NCBI RefSeq assembly: GCF_036898465.1
Contig: NZ_JARUMJ010000001.1
Location: forward strand, 124,001 to 188,000
DNA: 64,000 bases
Direction of reading: 5' to 3'
DNA from: Streptomyces sp. B21-105
Lineage (GTDB): Bacteria; Actinomycetota; Actinomycetes; Streptomycetales; Streptomycetaceae
Shown: positions 20,301 through 33,700 of the stretch, in pieces
How the letters are laid out: every line of letters begins with the position of its first letter
How positions within the stretch are numbered: the stretch's first letter is position 1
Made by a program: the position numbers and the translations under genes
The notes under the pieces: model-generated
Databases searched by the model: none
Seen by the model: the letters and a program-made list of their open reading frames with translations, nothing else
Told to the model about the DNA's origin: nothing

Positions 20301-23300
20301 CGCGCCCACGCAACATGCAGCACCGTCGCCGCGCTCACCCCCGCCCGGCGTGCGGTCTCGCGCAGCCGCGTCTGGAGCTCCCGTGTGAAGGGGACTCGCG
20401 CACGTACCGTGTCCGATCCGACGCCTCGCACGTCCACGAGTCCGAACGGCGCGGTCGGCTCGGTCACGTCACCCAGCAGCTCGGCGAAGTACCGCTCATG
20501 CTCCGAGCTGTCCACGCCGGCACGGGCCTGCGCCACGAACTCCCGGAACGGCAGCGGGTCCACGAGCGTGTCGCCCCGCCCGGACAGGAGGGCCTGCACC
20601 TCCCCGAGCAGTACTTCCAGCGCGGTGTGGTCCTGCACCATGTGGTGGATCCGGACGACTGCCAGCCACCGGCCGTCCGGCGCACCCGCCACGTGCAGAT
20701 CGATCAGCGGGGCCCGGTCCAGGCCCATCGACAAGCCGGCGGCCTCGAGCAGCTGCTCGGCGAGCGGTTCCTCGTCCCGGGGATCCAGCACCACTTGCCG
20801 TACGGGCAGCGTGGCGCGGCGCCACACCACCTGCACCGGCTCCCGCAGCCCTTCCCACACGATCGAGGTCCGGTAGATGTCGTGCCGGTCCACCACCCGC
20901 TGGAACGCGTCGACGAAGGCGTCGAGCCGCTCCCGCGAGTCGAATTCGACGGCTGTCGGGGTCACATAGGCGTCCTCGCCGCCGTCGGCCAGGAGGTGGT
21001 GGTAGAGCATGCCTTCTTGCAGGGGCGCGAGCGGATACACATCCGCCACGTTCGCCGCGCCGCCTTCGACCGTGGCGACGATCCGCTCGACCTCGGCGGT
21101 CGAAAGGTCCACCAGCGGCAGCATCTCCGGCGTGATGACGCTCGCGTCCGCCGGAATCAGGTTCTCGGGTACGGCGACCTGTTCCGCGCCCGCCGACCGC
21201 GCCAGTCCGGCCGGCGTCGACGTCTCGAACAGGGCCCGCACCGACACGGACACACCACGCGTCTGCAAGCGTGCCACCAGCCGAATCACCAACAGTGAAT
21301 GACCGCCGAGCCGGAAGAAGTCGTCGTCTACGCCCACGTTCTCCAGGCCGAGCACCTCGGCGAACGCGGCACACAGAATCTCTTCCCGTGCGTTGGCCGG
21401 CCCCCGGCCCGTCCCGGCCTCGAATGTCGGGGCGGGCAGGGCCGTGCGGTCCAGTTTCCCGTTGGCGTTGAGCGGCAGCGCGTCAAGGGCCACGATCGCG
21501 GAGGGAACCATGTACGACGGCAACCGCCGCGCGACGAACTCGCTCACCCCTACCGTCAGTTGACCGTCGGCACCTTCGGCGGACACGACGTAGGCGACCA
21601 GGCGCTTGTCGCCCGGGATGTCCTCGCGGACGGCCACCACAGCCTGAGCAACCTGCGGATGCGCGACCACAGCCGCCTGGACCTCGCCCAGCTCGATCCG
21701 GAAACCGCGTACCTTCACCTGCTCATCGACCCGGCCCAAATACTCGACCTGACCATCACCGTTCCACCGCACCAGGTCACCGGTCCGATACAGCCGCTCA
21801 CCCCCACCGAACGGATCGGCCACGAACCGCTCCGCCGTCAACCCCGCACGCCCCACATACCCACGCGCCAGACCCGACCCCGCGATATAGAGTTCCCCGG
21901 CCACACCCACCGGCACCGGCGACATCGCACCGTCCAGCACATACACCCGGGCATTCGAGATCGGCCGCCCGATCGGCACCAGCCCCTCGACATCCACGTC
22001 CGTGGACCACGCCGTCGCATACACCGTCGCCTCGGTCGGACCATAGATGTTCGCCACCCGGGCTTCCGGCAACGCCCCACGAATACTCCCGACCACATCC
22101 GCGGTCAGCGCCTCACCCGCCAACACCACCGCCCGCGGCCGCACAGAAAGCCCACCACCAGCCACCACCTGCGCAAACGCCGACGGCACACCACTGACCA
22201 GACTCACCGCCCCCACCCCGGCCCCACCATCAGCCAGCGCCAGCACATCGTCCACGATCACCACACTGCCGCCCGACACCAACGGACCGAACAACTCGAA
22301 CACCGACACATCGAAGTTGAACGACGTCGACACCAACACCCGCGAGAAATCGGCACCGCCGAACTCACCGACCGCCCACGACAACAAGTTCACCACCGAA
22401 CGATGCTCGACCACCACACCCTTCGGACGCCCCGTCGACCCGGACGTGAAGATCACATACGCCGGATTCTCCGGCCGCGGCCCCACGCCGGCGAGGCCAC
22501 CGCCATCCAGGCGGGCCAGCTCCTCGACCACCGACGGCGCGTCCACCACAACCCGCGCCACACCGCCCGGCACCACACCCTCCACCGCCGCCGAAGTCAG
22601 CACCACGACAGCACCGGCATCCCCGAGCATGTAACTGATCCGCTCGGCCGGATACCCCGGATCAACCGGCAGATACGCACCACCGGCCTTCATCACACCC
22701 AGCAACGCCGCCACCGTCTCGACACCACGCCCCATACACACACCCACCACCGACTCCGCACCCACACCCCGCCCGATCAGCAACCGCGCCAACCGGTTCG
22801 CCCGCACATCCAACTCCGCAAACGACACCGACACACCATCCGCCACCACCGCCACCGCACCCGGCGACCTCACCACCTGCGCCTCGAACAACCCCACCAC
22901 CGTCGAAGACGCAACCACAGCCCCGGTGTCGTTCCACTCCGACACCACCTGCCGCAACCCCGCCTCACCCAGGACCTGGACCGAACTCAACGGCACATCC
23001 GGACCACCGGCCAACACCTGCTCAAGCCCGGACACCAGGCCGTCCACCGCGGTGCGCACCAGCACCGCCACCGCGCGCGGATCGACCGGTGCCACCGCGT
23101 CCACGGCCAGGGAGATCGAGTCCCCGTTGTCGTCGACCGAGACCATCAGCGGATAGTTGGTGCGCTCCCGCGAGTACACCAGCCGGATGCCCTCCATCGC
23201 GCCGGCCCGGCCTTCGTTCTCGTCGTGCCGACCGCTGTTGTGGCGGTAGTTGAGGAACGACGTGAACAGGGGGGTGTCTCCGGGGACCCCGCTGGCCCGC

Positions 23301-26300
23301 TGCGCCAGCGCCAGCGGTGCGTGCTCATGCTCCAGCAGGCCCGCAAGCTGGTCGCGCATCGCCGCCACCGCCGCGAGTACGTCCGTCTCTTCGGTCCGGA
23401 CACGTACGGGCAGCGTGTTGATGAACGGACCCGGCACACCGTCCGCGTCCGTTCCGGTGTTCATCCGGCCGAACAGGACGGTGCCGAACACCACGTCGGT
23501 CCGGCCGCTGACCACGGCCAGAACGCGCGCCCATGCGACATGCAGTACCGTCGCCGCACTGACACCCAGCTGCCGGGAGGCATTCCGCAGCCGCTCGTGC
23601 AGATGCTCGTCGAGGGGAACCCGGGCCCGCACCGCGTCGGCTCCGTCACCACGCACGTCCACGAGCCCGAACGGTGCCGTCGGCTCCTCGACATCCCCCA
23701 GAAGCTCGGCGAAGTGCCGCTCGTGCTCCGCACGTTCCACCCCGGACCGCGCCTGAGCCACGAAGTCGCGGAACGGCAGCGGCTCGGGCAGCGTCTCGTC
23801 GTGCCCGGTCAGGAACGCCCGTACCTCGGCGAGCAGCACTTCCAGGGCCGTGTGGTCCTGCACCATGTGATGCGCCCGTGCCAACGCCAGCCACCGGCCG
23901 TCCGGCAGGCCCGTCACATGGAGGTCGATCAGTGGGGCCCTGCCCAGATCCATCGACAGCCCGACCGCTGCCTGCAAGTCGGTCACCGGGTCGGTGCTCC
24001 GCGGGTCCAGAGTCACTTCGTCCACCGACAGCTCGGCCCGGCGCCACACCACCTGGACCGGCTCCCGCAGCCCTTCCCACACGATCGAGGTCCGGTAGAT
24101 GTCGTGCCGGTCCATCACCCGCTGCAGCGCGTCCGCGAACGCGTCCAGTCGCGTACGCGAGTCGAACTCCACGACCGTCGGCATCACGTACGCGTCCTCA
24201 CCACCCTCCGCGAGCAGGTGGTGGAAGAGCATGCCTTCCTGGAGGGGGGCGAGCGGGTAGACGTCGGCCACGTTGGCCGCGCCGCCGTCGACGCCCGCGA
24301 CGACCCGCTCGACCTCCTCGGCCGACAGATCCACCAGCGGCAGCATCTGAGGGTTGATCACGGTCGCACCCGCGGGGATGAGGTTCTCCGGCACCGCGAC
24401 CCGTTCGGTGCCCACCGACAGCGCGAGCCCGGCGGGAGTCGGAGCCAGGAACAGCGCACGCACCGAGACCGAAACACCCCGGGCGCGCAGGACCTGGACC
24501 AGCTGGATCGCCATCAGCGAATGCCCGCCCAGCGTAAAGAAGTTGTCGTCGACACCTACCTTCTCCAGGCCGAGGACCTGCGCGAACGCGGCGCACAGGA
24601 TCTTTTCCCGTGCGGTGGCCGGGCCACGGCCCGCACCCGCCGTACGCGCGTAGTCCGGAGCCGGCAGGGCCCCTCGGTCCAGCTTCCCGTTCACCGACAC
24701 AGGCAGCGCGTCGAGCACCACCACGGCCGAGGGCACCATGTACTGCGGCAACCGCTCGGCCGCGAACCCCCGTACCGATACAGACAGTTCCTCAACGGCC
24801 TCCTCAACGGCCTCCTCAACGGCCCCTGCGGTCACGACATAAGCCACGAGCCGGATGTCGCCCGCGGTGTCCTCCCGCGCGATCACCGCCGCCTGGGCGA
24901 CCTGGGGGTGCCCGGCGACCACCGCCTGGACCTCACCCGGCTCGATCCGGAAGCCCCGTATCTTCACCTGGTCGTCGGCCCGGCCCAGGTACTCCACCTG
25001 ACCGTCCCCACTCCACCGCACCAGGTCACCGGTCCGGTACAGCCGCTCCCCACGCGAGGAGAAGGGATCGGCCACGAACCGCTCCGCCGTCAGCCCGGCA
25101 CGACCCGCATATCCGCGCGCGAGCTGCACACCCGCCAGATACAGCTCACCCGTGACACCCACCGGCACCGGCCGAAGACGCTCGTCCAGCACGTACACCC
25201 GGGTATTGGCCACCGGCGCACCGATCGGCACCGATCCGGCCTGCTGTTCCGCCCTGCATCGCCAAGCGGTGACGTCCACCGACGCCTCCGTCGGACCGTA
25301 CAGGTTGTGCAGCTCCACACCCGTACCGAACACCTCGAAGAACCGGGCCTGAGCGGACAGCGGCAGTGCCTCACCCGAGCAGATCACCCGGCGCAGACTC
25401 ACGCACCCGCCGGCCGTGGTACCCGCCAGGAACGCGTCCAGCATCGACGGCACGAAGTGCGCCGTCGTCACCCCCTGCTCCCGCACCAGCGACGCAAGGT
25501 ACTCCGGGTCCTGGTGCCCACCCGGCCGCGCCACCACCAAGGCCGCACCCTCCAGCAGCGGCCAGAAGAACTCCCACACCGAAACGTCGAAACCGAACGG
25601 CGTCTTCTGCAGCACCCGGTCCCCGGCTGTCAGACCGAACCGCTCCTGCATCCACCCCAATCGGTTCACGATGCCCGCGTGCGGAACCACCACGCCCTTC
25701 GGACGCCCCGTCGACCCGGACGTGAAGATCACATACGCCGGGTTCTCCGGGGCCACCGGCACATCCGGCGCCTCCCCGCCCAGACCCCCGAGCTCCCCGG
25801 CCACATCCGCCGAGTCCAGCACCACTACAGGTCCCGCCACCACACCAGCCGTGCCCGCCGACACCAACGTCACCACCGGCACCGCGTCCTCGACCATCAA
25901 CGCGACCCGCTCCGCCGGATACCCCGCATCGATCGGCAGATACGCACCACCCGCCTTCACCACCGCAAGCAGCGCCACCACCATCTCGACACCACGCTCA
26001 AGACACACACCGACCACCGACTCCGGACCCACACCCCGCCCGATCAGCAACCGCGCCAACCGGTTCGCCCGCACATCCAACTCCGCATACGACACCTCAA
26101 CACCCTCGAACACCACCGCCACCGCACCCGGCGACCTCACCACCTGCGCCTCGAACAACCCCGCCAACGTCGAAGACGCAACCACAGTCCCGGTGTCGTT
26201 CCACTCCACCAACACCCGACGACGCGCATCCTCATCAAGCACGTCCACCGCGCTCAACCGCGTCTCCGGATCGGACGCCACCACCTCCAGCACCCGGACC

Positions 26301-27565
26301 CACCACTGCGCGAGCCGCTCGACCGTTGCCGCGTCGAAGAGGTCCGTGGCCGCGATCACGACGCCGCGCAGTCCCGCCGGGGCCCCGTCGGCGTCGAACG
26401 TCTCGCCTGCCGACACTTCCACGTCGAACTTGGCCGCCGTCGCCGCCGCCGCGATGCCGCCTGTGCTGACACCCTTCAGGTCCAGTACGGCCTGGGTGTT
26501 GTTCTGCAGGTTCAGTTGCACCTGGAACAGCGGGTGCCGGGCCATCGACCGGGCCGGGGCCAGCTCTTCCACGAGCTTCTCGAAGGGAACGTCCTGATGC
26601 TCGAGCGCGGCCCATCCCTCGGTGCGCGCCCGGCCCAGTGCCGCACGGAAGGTCGGGTCGTCCGACAGGTCCGTGCGGATGACCAGGGTGTTGACGAAGA
26701 AGCCGACCAGGTCGTCCAGCGCGACGTCCGTGCGCCCGGCCACCGTGGTGCCGATCGGGATGTCGGTGCCCGCGCCCAGGCGGGACAGGAGCACGGCCAG
26801 TGCGGCCTGGAGCACCATGAACATGGTCGCGCCCTCGGCGCGTGCCAGCTCCGCCAGCCGCGCGTGCACGTCCGCTGGGATCTCCAGCGGTACCCGGTGC
26901 CCGCGGTGGGAGGCCACGGCCGGGCGCGGCCGGTCGAAGGGCAGAGCGAGCTCCTCCGGTGCGCCGGCCAGCGTCTCGCGCCAGTAGGCGATCTGCCGGG
27001 AGATCACACTCTCGGGGTCGTTCTCGTCGCCCAGCATTTCCCGCTGCCACAGCGTGTAGTCGGCGTACTGAACCGGCAGGGGCTCCCACTCCGGGGCCTG
27101 CGCCGCTCGCCGTGCCTCGTATGCCGTCGAGAGGTCGCGTGCGAGCGGGCCTCTCGACCAGCCGTCGCTGGCGATGTGATGGAGCACGAGCACGAGCACC
27201 TGTTCGTGCGATCCGGCGTCGAACAGCCACGCCCGGATCGGTAGCTCGGATGCCAGGTCGAACGCGTACTGCGTGGCTTCGGCAACGGCGGCGGACAGCT
27301 CCGCCGGGGCCACCTCGGCCACCGACAGCTCCCACTCCAGCTCGTCGAGCTTGAGAATGCGCTGCTGGGGCTCACCGTCATCGGCCGGGAAGACCGTACG
27401 CAGCACCTCGTGCCGCCCGATCACATCCCGCAACGCCTGACCGAGCGCCGCCCGGTCCACGGTGCCCGACAACCGCAGCACGACCGGAATGTTGTACGTG
27501 GCACTCGGACCCTCCAGCTGCCCGATGAACCACAACCGGCGCTGCGCGAAAGACAACGGGATCAT
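10589..27565 (-). CDS. nonribosomal peptide synthetase C: modules 11-15 with terminal thioesterase
   Basis: 5658 residues, uninterrupted. Domain order: C-A(Ser)-PCP, C/E-A(X)-PCP, C/E-A(X)-PCP, C-A(Asp)-PCP, C-A(Z)-PCP-TE. It is the last NRPS of the assembly line because it alone carries a thioesterase. Start ATG 27565 shares one base with the stop of NRPS B (TGATG) and has GGAGGAG in front, so the two are translationally coupled. The protein opens directly with a C domain ([13 protein letters not shown]), with no separate docking helix. The two dual C/E domains follow the Ser and first X modules, predicting D-Ser11 and D-X12. The A domains of modules 12 and 13 are nearly identical in DNA (offset 3252 bp, one module). 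Confidence 0.95.
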   Translation of the reverse strand: MIPLSFAQRRLWFIGQLEGPSATYNIPVVLRLSGTVDRAALGQALRDVIGRHEVLRTVFPADDGEPQQRILKLDELEWELSVAEVAPAELSAAVAEATQYAFDLASELPIRAWLFDAGSHEQVLVLVLHHIASDGWSRGPLARDLSTAYEARRAAQAPEWEPLPVQYADYTLWQREMLGDENDPESVISRQIAYWRETLAGAPEELALPFDRPRPAVASHRGHRVPLEIPADVHARLAELARAEGATMFMVLQAALAVLLSRLGAGTDIPIGTTVAGRTDVALDDLVGFFVNTLVIRTDLSDDPTFRAALGRARTEGWAALEHQDVPFEKLVEELAPARSMARHPLFQVQLNLQNNTQAVLDLKGVSTGGIAAAATAAKFDVEVSAGETFDADGAPAGLRGVVIAATDLFDAATVERLAQWWVRVLEVVASDPETRLSAVDVLDEDARRRVLVEWNDTGTVVASSTLAGLFEAQVVRSPGAVAVVFEGVEVSYAELDVRANRLARLLIGRGVGPESVVGVCLERGVEMVVALLAVVKAGGAYLPIDAGYPAERVALMVEDAVPVVTLVSAGTAGVVAGPVVVLDSADVAGELGGLGGEAPDVPVAPENPAYVIFTSGSTGRPKGVVVPHAGIVNRLGWMQERFGLTAGDRVLQKTPFGFDVSVWEFFWPLLEGAALVVARPGGHQDPEYLASLVREQGVTTAHFVPSMLDAFLAGTTAGGCVSLRRVICSGEALPLSAQARFFEVFGTGVELHNLYGPTEASVDVTAWRCRAEQQAGSVPIGAPVANTRVYVLDERLRPVPVGVTGELYLAGVQLARGYAGRAGLTAERFVADPFSSRGERLYRTGDLVRWSGDGQVEYLGRADDQVKIRGFRIEPGEVQAVVAGHPQVAQAAVIAREDTAGDIRLVAYVVTAGAVEEAVEEAVEELSVSVRGFAAERLPQYMVPSAVVVLDALPVSVNGKLDRGALPAPDYARTAGAGRGPATAREKILCAAFAQVLGLEKVGVDDNFFTLGGHSLMAIQLVQVLRARGVSVSVRALFLAPTPAGLALSVGTERVAVPENLIPAGATVINPQMLPLVDLSAEEVERVVAGVDGGAANVADVYPLAPLQEGMLFHHLLAEGGEDAYVMPTVVEFDSRTRLDAFADALQRVMDRHDIYRTSIVWEGLREPVQVVWRRAELSVDEVTLDPRSTDPVTDLQAAVGLSMDLGRAPLIDLHVTGLPDGRWLALARAHHMVQDHTALEVLLAEVRAFLTGHDETLPEPLPFRDFVAQARSGVERAEHERHFAELLGDVEEPTAPFGLVDVRGDGADAVRARVPLDEHLHERLRNASRQLGVSAATVLHVAWARVLAVVSGRTDVVFGTVLFGRMNTGTDADGVPGPFINTLPVRVRTEETDVLAAVAAMRDQLAGLLEHEHAPLALAQRASGVPGDTPLFTSFLNYRHNSGRHDENEGRAGAMEGIRLVYSRERTNYPLMVSVDDNGDSISLAVDAVAPVDPRAVAVLVRTAVDGLVSGLEQVLAGGPDVPLSSVQVLGEAGLRQVVSEWNDTGAVVASSTVVGLFEAQVVRSPGAVAVVADGVSVSFAELDVRANRLARLLIGRGVGAESVVGVCMGRGVETVAALLGVMKAGGAYLPVDPGYPAERISYMLGDAGAVVVLTSAAVEGVVPGGVARVVVDAPSVVEELARLDGGGLAGVGPRPENPAYVIFTSGSTGRPKGVVVEHRSVVNLLSWAVGEFGGADFSRVLVSTSFNFDVSVFELFGPLVSGGSVVIVDDVLALADGGAGVGAVSLVSGVPSAFAQVVAGGGLSVRPRAVVLAGEALTADVVGSIRGALPEARVANIYGPTEATVYATAWSTDVDVEGLVPIGRPISNARVYVLDGAMSPVPVGVAGELYIAGSGLARGYVGRAGLTAERFVADPFGGGERLYRTGDLVRWNGDGQVEYLGRVDEQVKVRGFRIELGEVQAAVVAHPQVAQAVVAVREDIPGDKRLVAYVVSAEGADGQLTVGVSEFVARRLPSYMVPSAIVALDALPLNANGKLDRTALPAPTFEAGTGRGPANAREEILCAAFAEVLGLENVGVDDDFFRLGGHSLLVIRLVARLQTRGVSVSVRALFETSTPAGLARSAGAEQVAVPENLIPADASVITPEMLPLVDLSTAEVERIVATVEGGAANVADVYPLAPLQEGMLYHHLLADGGEDAYVTPTAVEFDSRERLDAFVDAFQRVVDRHDIYRTSIVWEGLREPVQVVWRRATLPVRQVVLDPRDEEPLAEQLLEAAGLSMGLDRAPLIDLHVAGAPDGRWLAVVRIHHMVQDHTALEVLLGEVQALLSGRGDTLVDPLPFREFVAQARAGVDSSEHERYFAELLGDVTEPTAPFGLVDVRGVGSDTVRARVPFTRELQTRLRETARRAGVSAATVLHVAWARVLAAVSGREDVVFGTVLFGRMNAGAGAERVPGPFMNTLPVRVRTDAVGVSAAVSGMRGQLAGLLEHEHAPLVVAQRASGVAGDTPLFTALFNYRHNIGQGFEASERSEDGADERRDGGLDGIRRIFVRERTNYPLMVSVDDNGDSVSLDVHTVTPVDPQSVGALVRTAAEGLVSALEQVLAGGPDVPLSSVQVLGEAGLRQVVSEWNDTGAVVASSTVVGLFEAQVVRSPGAVAVVADGVSVSFAELDVRANRLARLLIGRGVGAESVVGVCMGRGVETVAALLGVMKAGGAYLPVDPGYPAERISYMLGDAGAVVVLTSAAVEGVVPGGVARVVVDAPSVVEELARLDGGGLAGVGPRPENPAYVIFTSGSTGRPKGVVVEHRSVVNLLSWAVGEFGGADFSRVLVSTSFNFDVSVFELFGPLVSGGSVVIVDDVLALADGGAGVGAVSLVSGVPSAFAQVVAGGGLSVRPRAVVLAGEALTADVVGSIRGALPEARVANIYGPTEATVYATAWSTDVDVEGLVPIGRPISNARVYVLDGAMSPVPVGVAGELYIAGSGLARGYVGRAGLTAERFVADPFGGGERLYRTGDLVRWNGDGQVEYLGRVDEQVKVRGFRIELGEVQAAVVAHPQVAQAVVTVREDIPGDKRLVAYVVLAEGGEDVEPSTAVRQFASERLPGYMVPAVVVLDALPLNANGKLDRKALPAPDHGDAAGGTRRGPVTPQEELLCGAFAQVLGLPDVGVDDDFFALGGHSLLAVRLISRVRSVLGVEVPLRELFEAPTVAGLAAHLTGAETARPALTATERPQRVPLSFAQQRLWFIGQLEGPSATYNTPITLRLSGDVDRDALGMALRDVIGRHEVLRTKFGIADDGEPYQHVLGIDELTWDLTVVEVAAADLADAVVEAAKYAFDLATEVPIRACFFDAGEEEKVLVVAVHHIASDGWSRAPLAKDFAQAYKARCEGRAPEWEPLPVQYADYTLWQRELLGDERDAESLMSRQIAYWRETMAGAPQELALPFDRSRPTVASHRGHGAPLVIPAEVHARLVELARAEGVTTFMVLQAALAVLLSRLGAGTDIPIGSAHAGRTDEALDDLVGCFVNTLVLRADLTGDPEFTEVLARVRELGLSGFAHQDVPFERLVEELAPSRSLARHPLFQVVLTKQNTIDAVLDLPTARAGGVSTGGRAAKFDLDVMVQEAFDADGAPAGLRGSVTVALDLFDAEWAGRIAGAFARVVESLVGAPESRLSGVRILDEVERRRVVGEWNDTAVVVPAVAVHEVFGAQVARTPDAVAVVADGVSVSYAELDARANRIAHYLLGQGVGAESVVGLSLPRGVEMVAGILGVWKAGAGYLPIDPAQPTERISYMLRDSRVVLTLTTEEVLEELPAGRGRLVAVDGALMELQLAAAAATVPDVVVPAGALAYVIYTSGSTGQPKGVAVTHGGLANYVVSVPGRVGFGEPGGRYALLQAQATDLGNTVVFAALATGGELHILDEGAVTDPAVVAAYLREHRIDYLKAVPSHLAALSAGGGLGGVLPAKSLVLGGEAASVSWVRELVAAAGECGVFNHYGPTEATIGVATVRLTQDRVSGEAVPVGTPIANTRFWVLDDRLQPVPVGVAGELYVAGAGVARGYVGRAGLTSERFVADPFSATGGRMYRTGDRAKWTVDGQVVFLGRTDDQVKIRGFRIEPGEVQAVLTAHPQVVQAAVIAREDTPGDTRLVAYVVPDDEDAADSELSAHVRQFAAGRLPEHMVPSVVVVLDALPLTANGKLDRSALPAPDFAGMAGAGRGPANVREEILCAAFAEVLGLDGVGVDDDFFELGGHSLLAVRLISRIRTVLGVEAEIRELFEAPTVAGFAARLAEATAARAPLTAGARPEQPPLSYGQRRMWIIAQLEGPSATYNIPVAARLTGGVDGAAMGEAFRDVIGRHEVLRTVFPMADGTPYQHILDLDELDWELTVAAVAPGELAAAIAEAEAYTFDLASEVPIRAWLFETGPVEHVLVVVVHHIATDGWSWAPLARDVSTAYAARREGGVPEWVPLPVQYADYALWQREVLGDSEDPDSLLAAQVAYWRETLAGVPEELELPFDRIRPEVPSHRGHRVPLEIPADAHARLQEVARTEGVTMFMVLHGALGVLLSRLGAGTDIPIGSAIAGRTDEALDDLVGYFVNTFALRTDLSGDPTFRDVLARVREAGLGAFAHPDVPFERLVEELSPSRSMARHPLFQVMLLLQNTAGAVLDLPGLGARRGALPTGTPGTEVPAVPAGAEAPARAEDRGESPLTTSVVKFDLDVSVAEMFDAGGAPAGMRGAMVAAADLFDPESVSRIAERFVRVLVALADDPGVRLSAVDVLDGTERERMLSEWNDTDADVPRETVVGLFEAQVARTPDGTALTFGDVELTYAELDARANRLARYLTGRGVGPESIVAVVFERTVDLVVGLLGVIKAGAAYLPIDPNYPADRIAYVIEDSGAVCVLTGESMRTRLHEFEVGSEGRNAVPVVLLDDPAVVDELAGFAGGPLAHGERTAALLPEHPMWVIYTSGSTGRPKGVLVEHRAIVNFLASMQDMFTLSAEDRLLAVSTHGCDMAGFEFYLPLLNGARLVLAAQEQVLDPWALRALIRSTGTTMVHATPSLWRGLVADADDPVDWTGVRAMIGAEALPSDLARTLLARTPSLTNLYGPTETTVWSTAAELRGDAADASSIGGPIGNTQVYVLDDALAPVPPGVAGELYIAGQGMARGYLGRPGLTAGRFVGCPFGGGGERMYRTGDVVRWTVDGQLQYVGRSDDQVKIRGFRVELGEIEALLASHSSVAQAVALIREDAPGDQRLVAYLVPTRDAAAEGTDGLAQAVRALAQDRLPGYMVPSAVVVIEKLPLMPNSKLDRKALPVPDSTTGEEATRWEVTAVEASMCAAFAEVLGVESVGVDDDFFALGGHSLLAVRLVERLRERGVSIAVRDLFAAPTTAELMKRMSLSSVRDALDVLLPIRAEGSEPPFFCVHPAGGLSWCYMPLTRYVAPDIPLYGLQARGLDGTTELARSIEEMAADYVEQIRSVQPSGPYHLLGWSYGGPIAHEMAIQLRAAGEEVGALVIMDMYPWSQRPDQEDQTDQDDQTDQEPAGPDAEPKEDLDAKVENLIEVVRQEAGTAIGAMTDEEYRTLARVLQNHRSLRPGHTFGRFDGDALLIVAEGSTPEGGRTGELWEPHVTGEIAEARIPCTHYELGDPANLGEVWAAVSSWLGRKD
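10970..11014. repeat. 18-bp tandem repeat inside the TE
   Basis: Two and a half copies of CTGGTCCGTCTGGTCATC / CTGGTCCGTCTGGTCCTC, in frame, encoding the acidic DQTDQ-rich lid segment. Copy number could vary without breaking the reading frame. Confidence 0.85.
11385..14664 (-). other. NRPS module 15: C-A(Z)-PCP
   Basis: C domain from about 14660 ([27 protein letters not shown]). The A domain pocket reads D-M-F-H-M-G-L-V-W-K. It resembles glycine (GL-W-K end) and Hpg (F239, H278, G301, L322) codes about equally, so it is left unassigned. PCP serine in GGHSLL near 11501-11518. The C-A linker carries an extra [15 protein letters not shown] stretch not seen in the other modules. Confidence 0.85.
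14665..17874 (-). other. NRPS module 14: C-A(Asp)-PCP
   Basis: The pocket code DLTKVGHIGK is the standard aspartate code. One of four near-identical Asp A domains in the window. It differs from the others just after the shared core ([14 protein letters not shown] instead of [14 protein letters not shown]). C domain [12 protein letters not shown] near 14821-14838. Confidence 0.9.
15130..16660. repeat. Asp A-domain repeat, copy in module 14
   Basis: Near-identical to the copies in modules 8, 4 and 3, apart from a short replaced stretch at about 15520-15555. Ends approximate. Confidence 0.88.
17875..21169 (-). other. NRPS module 13: dual C/E-A(X)-PCP
   Basis: The C domain begins [23 protein letters not shown], the extended HH-L-x4-G motif of dual condensation/epimerisation domains, and has [14 protein letters not shown] at the main active site. 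It should epimerise residue 12 before condensation. A pocket DVFSVAIVYK (X), not assigned. Confidence 0.85.
18335..19775. repeat. X-type A-domain repeat, copy in module 13
   Basis: About 1.44 kb nearly identical to 21587-23027 (module 12, offset 3252). About 1.35 kb of it is nearly identical to 31216-32570 (module 9) and 56917-58270 (module 1). The ends are approximate; identity was judged from shared stretches and identical shadow translations. Confidence 0.9.
21170..24399 (-). other. NRPS module 12: dual C/E-A(X)-PCP
   Basis: Dual C/E signature [11 protein letters not shown], predicting D-Ser at position 11. A pocket DVFSVAIVYK (X). Its PCP is followed by the long PENLIPA...LPLVDLS linker that precedes each dual C/E domain in this system. 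Confidence 0.85.
21587..23027. repeat. X-type A-domain repeat, copy in module 12
   Basis: Differs from the module 13 copy by very few bases, for example GGCCACC versus GGTCACC near the start. Confidence 0.9.
24400..27565 (-). other. NRPS module 11: C-A(Ser)-PCP
   Basis: The pocket code DVWHISLVDK is a close variant of the serine code DVWHLSLIDK. The A-domain C-terminal linker has a small in-frame repeat (three 12-bp units at 24790-24825 encoding [13 protein letters not shown]). The hydroxyl of this serine is a possible macrolactone nucleophile. Confidence 0.9.
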
Positions 27566-30500
27566 CAGGACTCCTCCTGGATACGCATCGGCCGCAACGC
27601 CGGCCTAGCTGACTTCTGACTGCCAAGCCGCTGTGCGAGCCCGGCCACCGTCGACGCCCCCAGCAGTACCCTCAAGGGCAGCTCGACGTTCAGCACGGCA
27701 CGGATCTGGTTGATCAGCCGGACAGCGAGCAGTGAATGCCCGCCGAGTTCGAAGAAGTCGTCGTCCACGCCGACCTCGGGCAGGCCGAGGGTCTGCGCGA
27801 ACACCTCACACAGGACCTTCTCCTCGTGAGTGGACGGCTCGCGGCGCGATCCGGCGGCGCCGGAGTAGTCCGGGGCGGGCAGGGCCTCGCGGTGCAGTTT
27901 GCCGTTCACCGTCAAAGGCAGTGCGTCCAGCACCACCACCGCCGAGGGGACCATGTGCTCGGGCAGTCGTCCTGCCATGAACTCGCGTACGGCTTTTCCG
28001 AGTTCCGCGTCCGGGCCGACGGGCTCGGTGGGTACCACGTAGGCGACGAGCCTCGTATCGCCCGGTGCGTCCTCACGGGCGACGACAGCGCTCTGGGCGA
28101 CCTGTGGATGCGCGGCCATCACGGCCTGCACCTCGCCCGGTTCGATCCGGAACCCACGGATCTTGACCTGCTCGTCCGAGCGGCCCGCGAACATCAGCTG
28201 GCCGCCTGTGGACCACCTCGCGAGATCTCCCGTGCGATACATCCGCGCACCGGACTCGAACGGGCAGGCCACGAACCGCTTCGCCGTCAGACCGGGGCGG
28301 CCCACATAGCCGCGCGCCACCTGCACCCCGGCGATGTACAGCTCACCCACCACTCCGGGGGCCACCGGCCGCAGGTGCGCATCCAGCACATACAGACGCG
28401 TGTGGGCGATCGGACGCCCGATCGGCACCACATCGTCCACAGGATCACCCGCGGCGACTTCGAACACGCAACATCCGACGACTGTCTCGGTGGGCCCGTA
28501 CTCGTTCACGACGACCGAGTCCGGCGACCGCTCCAACCACTGCCGCACCGCGGCACCCGGCAGAGCCTCACCGCCGACCACCCAGGTCCGCGCCGCCGAC
28601 GCCATCCGGTCGCCCGCCAACAGTTCCGACAACAAGGAAAGATGGGCCGGGACGACCTTGGCCATGGCGAAATCGCCGTGGACACGGACCAGTTCGGCCA
28701 GGCCCTCGGCGCCACCGGCCGGGCTCACCACCACCGCGGTTCCCGACACCAACGGCACCAGCACACTCGTCACCGTCAGGTCGAACGCGAGCGACGAGTG
28801 CAGGGGCGCACCACCGGGCCCCTTCCCGTACGTGTCCGCCGCCCACGTCACATAGTTGGCCAGGCCGCCGTGGGTGACCGCCACACCCTTCGGGCGTCCC
28901 GTCGAGCCCGAGGTGTAGATGACGTATGCCAGACCGTCCCGCTCCACCGCCACGCCGGGAGACGTCGCCGGGGCGGCCGCCAACTGCGTCGCGGTCAGCG
29001 GGTCGTCCAGCGCCACCAGGCGTCCACGGCCGGCGGGGAGTTCATCGAGGATGTCCTCCGTCGTCAACGCCAGCACGGACCGGCTGTCACGGAGCATGAA
29101 CGCGATGCGCTCCGCCGGGTAGTCCGGATCCACAGGCAGATAGCCGGCCCCGGCCTTCCACACACCCAGGATCGCCGCCACCATGTCCACGCCACGCGGA
29201 AGGCACAGCCCCACGACCGACTCCGGGCCGACACCCTGGCTCACCAGGAACCGGGCGATCCGGTTCGCCCGCTCGTCGAGCTCCGCGTACGACATCTCGA
29301 CGCCCTCGGCGACGACCGCCACCGCGTCCGGCGTCCGCGCCGCCTGGGCTTCGAACAGCCCCGGCACCAGCCCCGTCGGCAGCTCCCGCGCCGTGTCGTT
29401 CCACTCCACCACCACCTGGCGGTGTTCGGTCTCGTCGAGGACCTGGATCTCGCTCAGCCTCAGCTGCGGGTCGGCGACGAGGAGTCCCAGGACCCGCACC
29501 CACCGCTTCGCATAGCCTTCGACCGTCGTCACGTCGAACAGGTCGGCCGCCGCGGTCACCGCACCGCGCAGCCCTGCCGGCGCGCCCTGTGCGTCGAGGA
29601 CCTCTCCGACGGATACCTCGACGTCGAACTTCGCCACCGCTGCGCCGACCGGCGCCCCACCAGTACGGACCCCTGGCAGGTCGAGGACGGCCTGGGCGTT
29701 GTTCTGGAGGTCGAGCTGCACCTGGAACAGCGGGTGACGGGCCATCGAACGGCTCGGAGCCAGCTCCTCCACCAGCTTCTCGAACGGCACCTCCTGATGC
29801 GCGAGCGCCGACAGACTCGTCTCCCGCACCCGCCCCAACAGCTCCTGGAACGTCGGATCACCCGACAGATCCGTACGGATCACCAACGTGTTGATGAAGA
29901 AGCCGACCAGGTCGTCCAAGGCCTCGTCCGTACGCCCCGCGTTCGCCGAACCGATCGGAATGTCCGTCCCCGCACCCAGACGGGACAGCAGCATCGCCAA
30001 CGCCGCCTGCAACACCATGAACGTCGTCACACCCTCGGCACGCGCCACCTCCTGCAGCCGCGCGTGAACCTCCGCCGAAACCTCCAACGGCACCCGATGA
30101 CCCCGATGCGACGCCACCGACGGCCGCGTACGGTCGAACGGCAGCTCCAGCTCCTCCGGAGACCCGGACAACCTCTCACGCCAATAGGCCACCTGACGCG
30201 AGATCACACTCCCGGCGTCGCCCTCCTCGCCCAGCAGCTCCCGCTGCCACAGCGCATAATCCGCGTACTGCACCGGCAGCGGCACCCACTCGGGGATCCG
30301 GTTCTCACACCGCGCCGCGTAAGCCGTGGAGAGATCCCGCGCCAGGGGGCCCCTGGACCAGCCGTCACCGGCGATGTGGTGCATCGTCACCACGAACACG
30401 TGCTCATCCGGTCCGGCCGAGAACAGCCACGCCCGGATCGGCACCTCACAGGCGAGGTCGAAGGCGTATCCGGCCGCCTCGGCGACCGCGCTGTCCAGCT

Positions 30501-30786
30501 CCGCCGACGCCACCTCGGCCACCGACAGCTCCCACTCCAGCCCGTCGAGCGGCAGGACGAGCTGGTACGGCTCGCCGTCCGTGACCGGGAAGACAGTGCG
30601 CAGCACCTCGTGCCGGCCGATCACATCCCGCAACGCCATGCCGAGCGCCGCCTGGTCCACCTCACCCGACAGACGCAGGGCGACCGGAACGTTGTAGGTG
30701 GCGCTCGGCCCCTCCAACTGCCCGATGAACCACAGCCGCTGCTGGGCGAACGACAACGGCACCCGCTCCGGACGCTCCCGCGACGC
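27255..30786. repeat. direct repeat flanking NRPS B, left copy
   Basis: Two near-identical blocks, 27255-27655 (the NRPS B/C junction) and 28690-30786 (C domain and front of A of module 10), separated by a more diverged PCP/A-end stretch. Both correspond to 36922-40449 at offsets of 9667 and 9664 bp. Confidence 0.85.
27565..30764 (-). other. NRPS module 10: C-A(Asn)-PCP
   Basis: Pocket code DLTKVGEVGK, the asparagine type (family code DLTKLGEVGK). The C domain and first part of the A domain are near-identical in DNA to module 7 (offset 9664 bp). The A-domain C-terminal half and PCP diverge from module 7. Confidence 0.85.
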
Positions 30787-33700
30787 CAACTCCAGCCGTG
30801 CTTCGTCAGCCCCGGCCAAACACCCGGCAAGACCCGCGACAGTCGGCGCCTCGAACAAGACCCGCAGCGGCACCTCGACACCCAGCACCACACGAATCCG
30901 GCTCACCAGCCGGACCGCAAGAAGCGAATGCCCGCCGAGAGCGAAGAAATCGTCGTCCACACCGACGCTCTCCAGGCCGAGGACCTCGGCGAAGGCGGCG
31001 CACAGGATCTCCTCCCGCACACTCGCGGGGCCTCGTCCGGCACCCGAGCGGTGTTCCGGGGCGGGCAAGGCACTCCGATCGAGCTTTCCGTTCGCGTTCA
31101 GCGGCAGCGCGTCCAGCACCACCACCGCCGACGGCACCATGTACGACGGCAACCGCCGCGCGACGAACTCGCTCACCCCTACCGTCAGTTGACCGTCGAC
31201 ACCTTCGGCGGACACGACGTAGGCGACCAGGCGCTTGTCGCCCGGGATGTCCTCGCGGACGGTCACCACAGCCTGAGCAACCTGCGGATGCGCGACCACA
31301 GCCGCCTGGACCTCGCCCAGCTCGATCCGGAAACCGCGTACCTTCACCTGCTCATCGACCCGGCCCAAATACTCGACCTGACCATCACCGTTCCACCGCA
31401 CCAGGTCACCGGTCCGATACAGCCGCTCACCCCCACCGAACGGATCGGCCACGAACCGCTCCGCCGTCAACCCCGCACGCCCCACATACCCACGCGCCAG
31501 ACCCGACCCCGCGATATAGAGTTCCCCGGCCACACCCACCGGCACCGGCGACATCGCACCGTCCAGCACATACACCCGGGCATTCGAGATCGGCCGCCCG
31601 ATCGGCACCAGCCCCTCGACATCCACGTCCGTGGACCACGCCGTCGCATACACCGTCGCCTCGGTCGGACCATAGATGTTCGCCACCCGGGCTTCCGGCA
31701 ACGCCCCACGAATACTCCCGACCACATCCGCGGTCAGCGCCTCACCCGCCAACACCACCGCCCGCGGCCGCACAGAAAGCCCACCACCAGCCACCACCTG
31801 CGCAAACGCCGACGGCACACCACTGACCAGACTCACCGCCCCCACCCCGGCCCCACCATCAGCCAGCGCCAGCACATCGTCCACGATCACCACACTGCCG
31901 CCCGACACCAACGGACCGAACAACTCGAACACCGACACATCGAAGTTGAACGACGTCGACACCAACACCCGCGAGAAATCGGCACCGCCGAACTCACCGA
32001 CCGCCCACGACAACAAGTTCACCACCGAACGATGCTCGACCACCACACCCTTCGGACGCCCCGTCGACCCGGACGTGAAGATCACATACGCCGGATTCTC
32101 CGGCCGCGGCCCCACGCCGGCGAGGCCACCGCCATCCAGGCGGGCCAGCTCCTCGACCACCGACGGCGCGTCCACCACAACCCGCGCCACACCGCCCGGC
32201 AGCACACCCTCCACCGCCGCCGAAGTCAGCACCACGACAGCACCGGCATCCCCGAGCATGTAACTGATCCGCTCGGCCGGATACCCCGGATCAACCGGCA
32301 GATACGCACCACCGGCCTTCATCACACCCAGCAACGCCGCCACCGTCTCGACACCACGCCCCATACACACACCCACCACCGACTCCGCACCCACACCCCG
32401 CCCGATCAGCAACCGCGCCAACCGGTTCGCCCGCACATCCAACTCCGCAAACGACACCGACACACCATCCGCCACCACCGCCACCGCACCCGGCGACCTC
32501 ACCACCTGCGCCTCGAACAACCCCACCACCGTCGAAGACGCAACCACAGCCCCGGTGTCGTTCCACTCCACCAACACCCGACGACGCGCATCCTCATCAA
32601 GCACGTCCACCCGGCTCAGCGGCACGTCCGCACCGCCGGACAGCGCCTCCTCCAACGCGGACACCACACCCTCGGCGGCGATGCACACCAGCGCACCGAG
32701 CGCCCGTGCGTCCACGGGGGCCACCGCGTCCACCGACAGCGCCATCCGATCCCCGTGGTCGTTGACCGAGATCATCAGCGGATAGTTGGTGCGCTCCCGG
32801 GAAAAAACCGGGCGGATGCCGCGCAGACCGTCGCGCCCGCGCTCGTCGGCCTCTCCTCGTGCCTCGGGGCCCGGTCCGGTGCTGTAGCGGTAGTTGAACA
32901 GGGCCGTGAACAGTGGCGTGTCACCCGGCACCCCGCTGGCTCGCTGCGCGAGGGCAAGCGGCGCGTGCTCGTGCTCCAGGAGTTCCGCCAGCTGAGCACG
33001 CATCGCCGACACGGCCGCCAGTACGCCCAGCTCGTCCGTACGCACCCGTACCGGCAGCGTGTTGATGTAGGGGCCCGGCACCCGGTCCGACCCCGCCCCG
33101 GCATTCATCCGGCCGAACAGCACGGTTCCGAAGACCACGTCGTCACGGCCGCTCACAGCGGCGAGAACGCGTGCCCACGCCACATGCAGCACCGTCGCCG
33201 GGCTCGCGCCCAGCCGCCTGGCGACATCCCTCAGCCGTTCGTCCAACTTGTCCTGGAGGGGCTGGACTTCGCGCACCAGGTCGACGCCCGCACCGCGCAC
33301 GTCCGCGAGCCCGAACGGCGCGGTCGGCTCGGTCACATCACCCAGCAGCTCCGCGAAGTACCGCTCGTGTTCGGACCGCGCGACCGCACCACGTGCCTGT
33401 GCCACGAAGTTCCGGAACGGCAACGGAGCGGGCAGCTCGTCGCCCCGCCCGGCGAGGAACGCGTTCACCTCCGCGAGCAGCACCTCCAGCGCCGTGTGGT
33501 CGCGCACCATGTGGTGCGCCCGTATCAGCGCCAGCCAGCCACCACCCGTCGGCTGTGCCGAGTCCGGGATCGCCGCGACATGCACACTCATCAGCGGAGC
33601 CAGGCCCAGGTCCATGGCCAGGCCGCCGGCCGCGACCAGTTCCGCCACCGGGTCCGCGCTGCGCGCGTCCAGCACCACTTCCCGTATCGGCAGCGTGGCG

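Noticed and set aside
21299..27244. Very long open frames on the plus strand opposite the NRPS genes (for example 1981 codons here)
   Set aside because: They are antisense shadows of high-GC coding DNA: the translations are His/Arg/Thr-rich, carry no recognisable domain, repeat wherever the NRPS modules repeat, and lack sensible ribosome sites.
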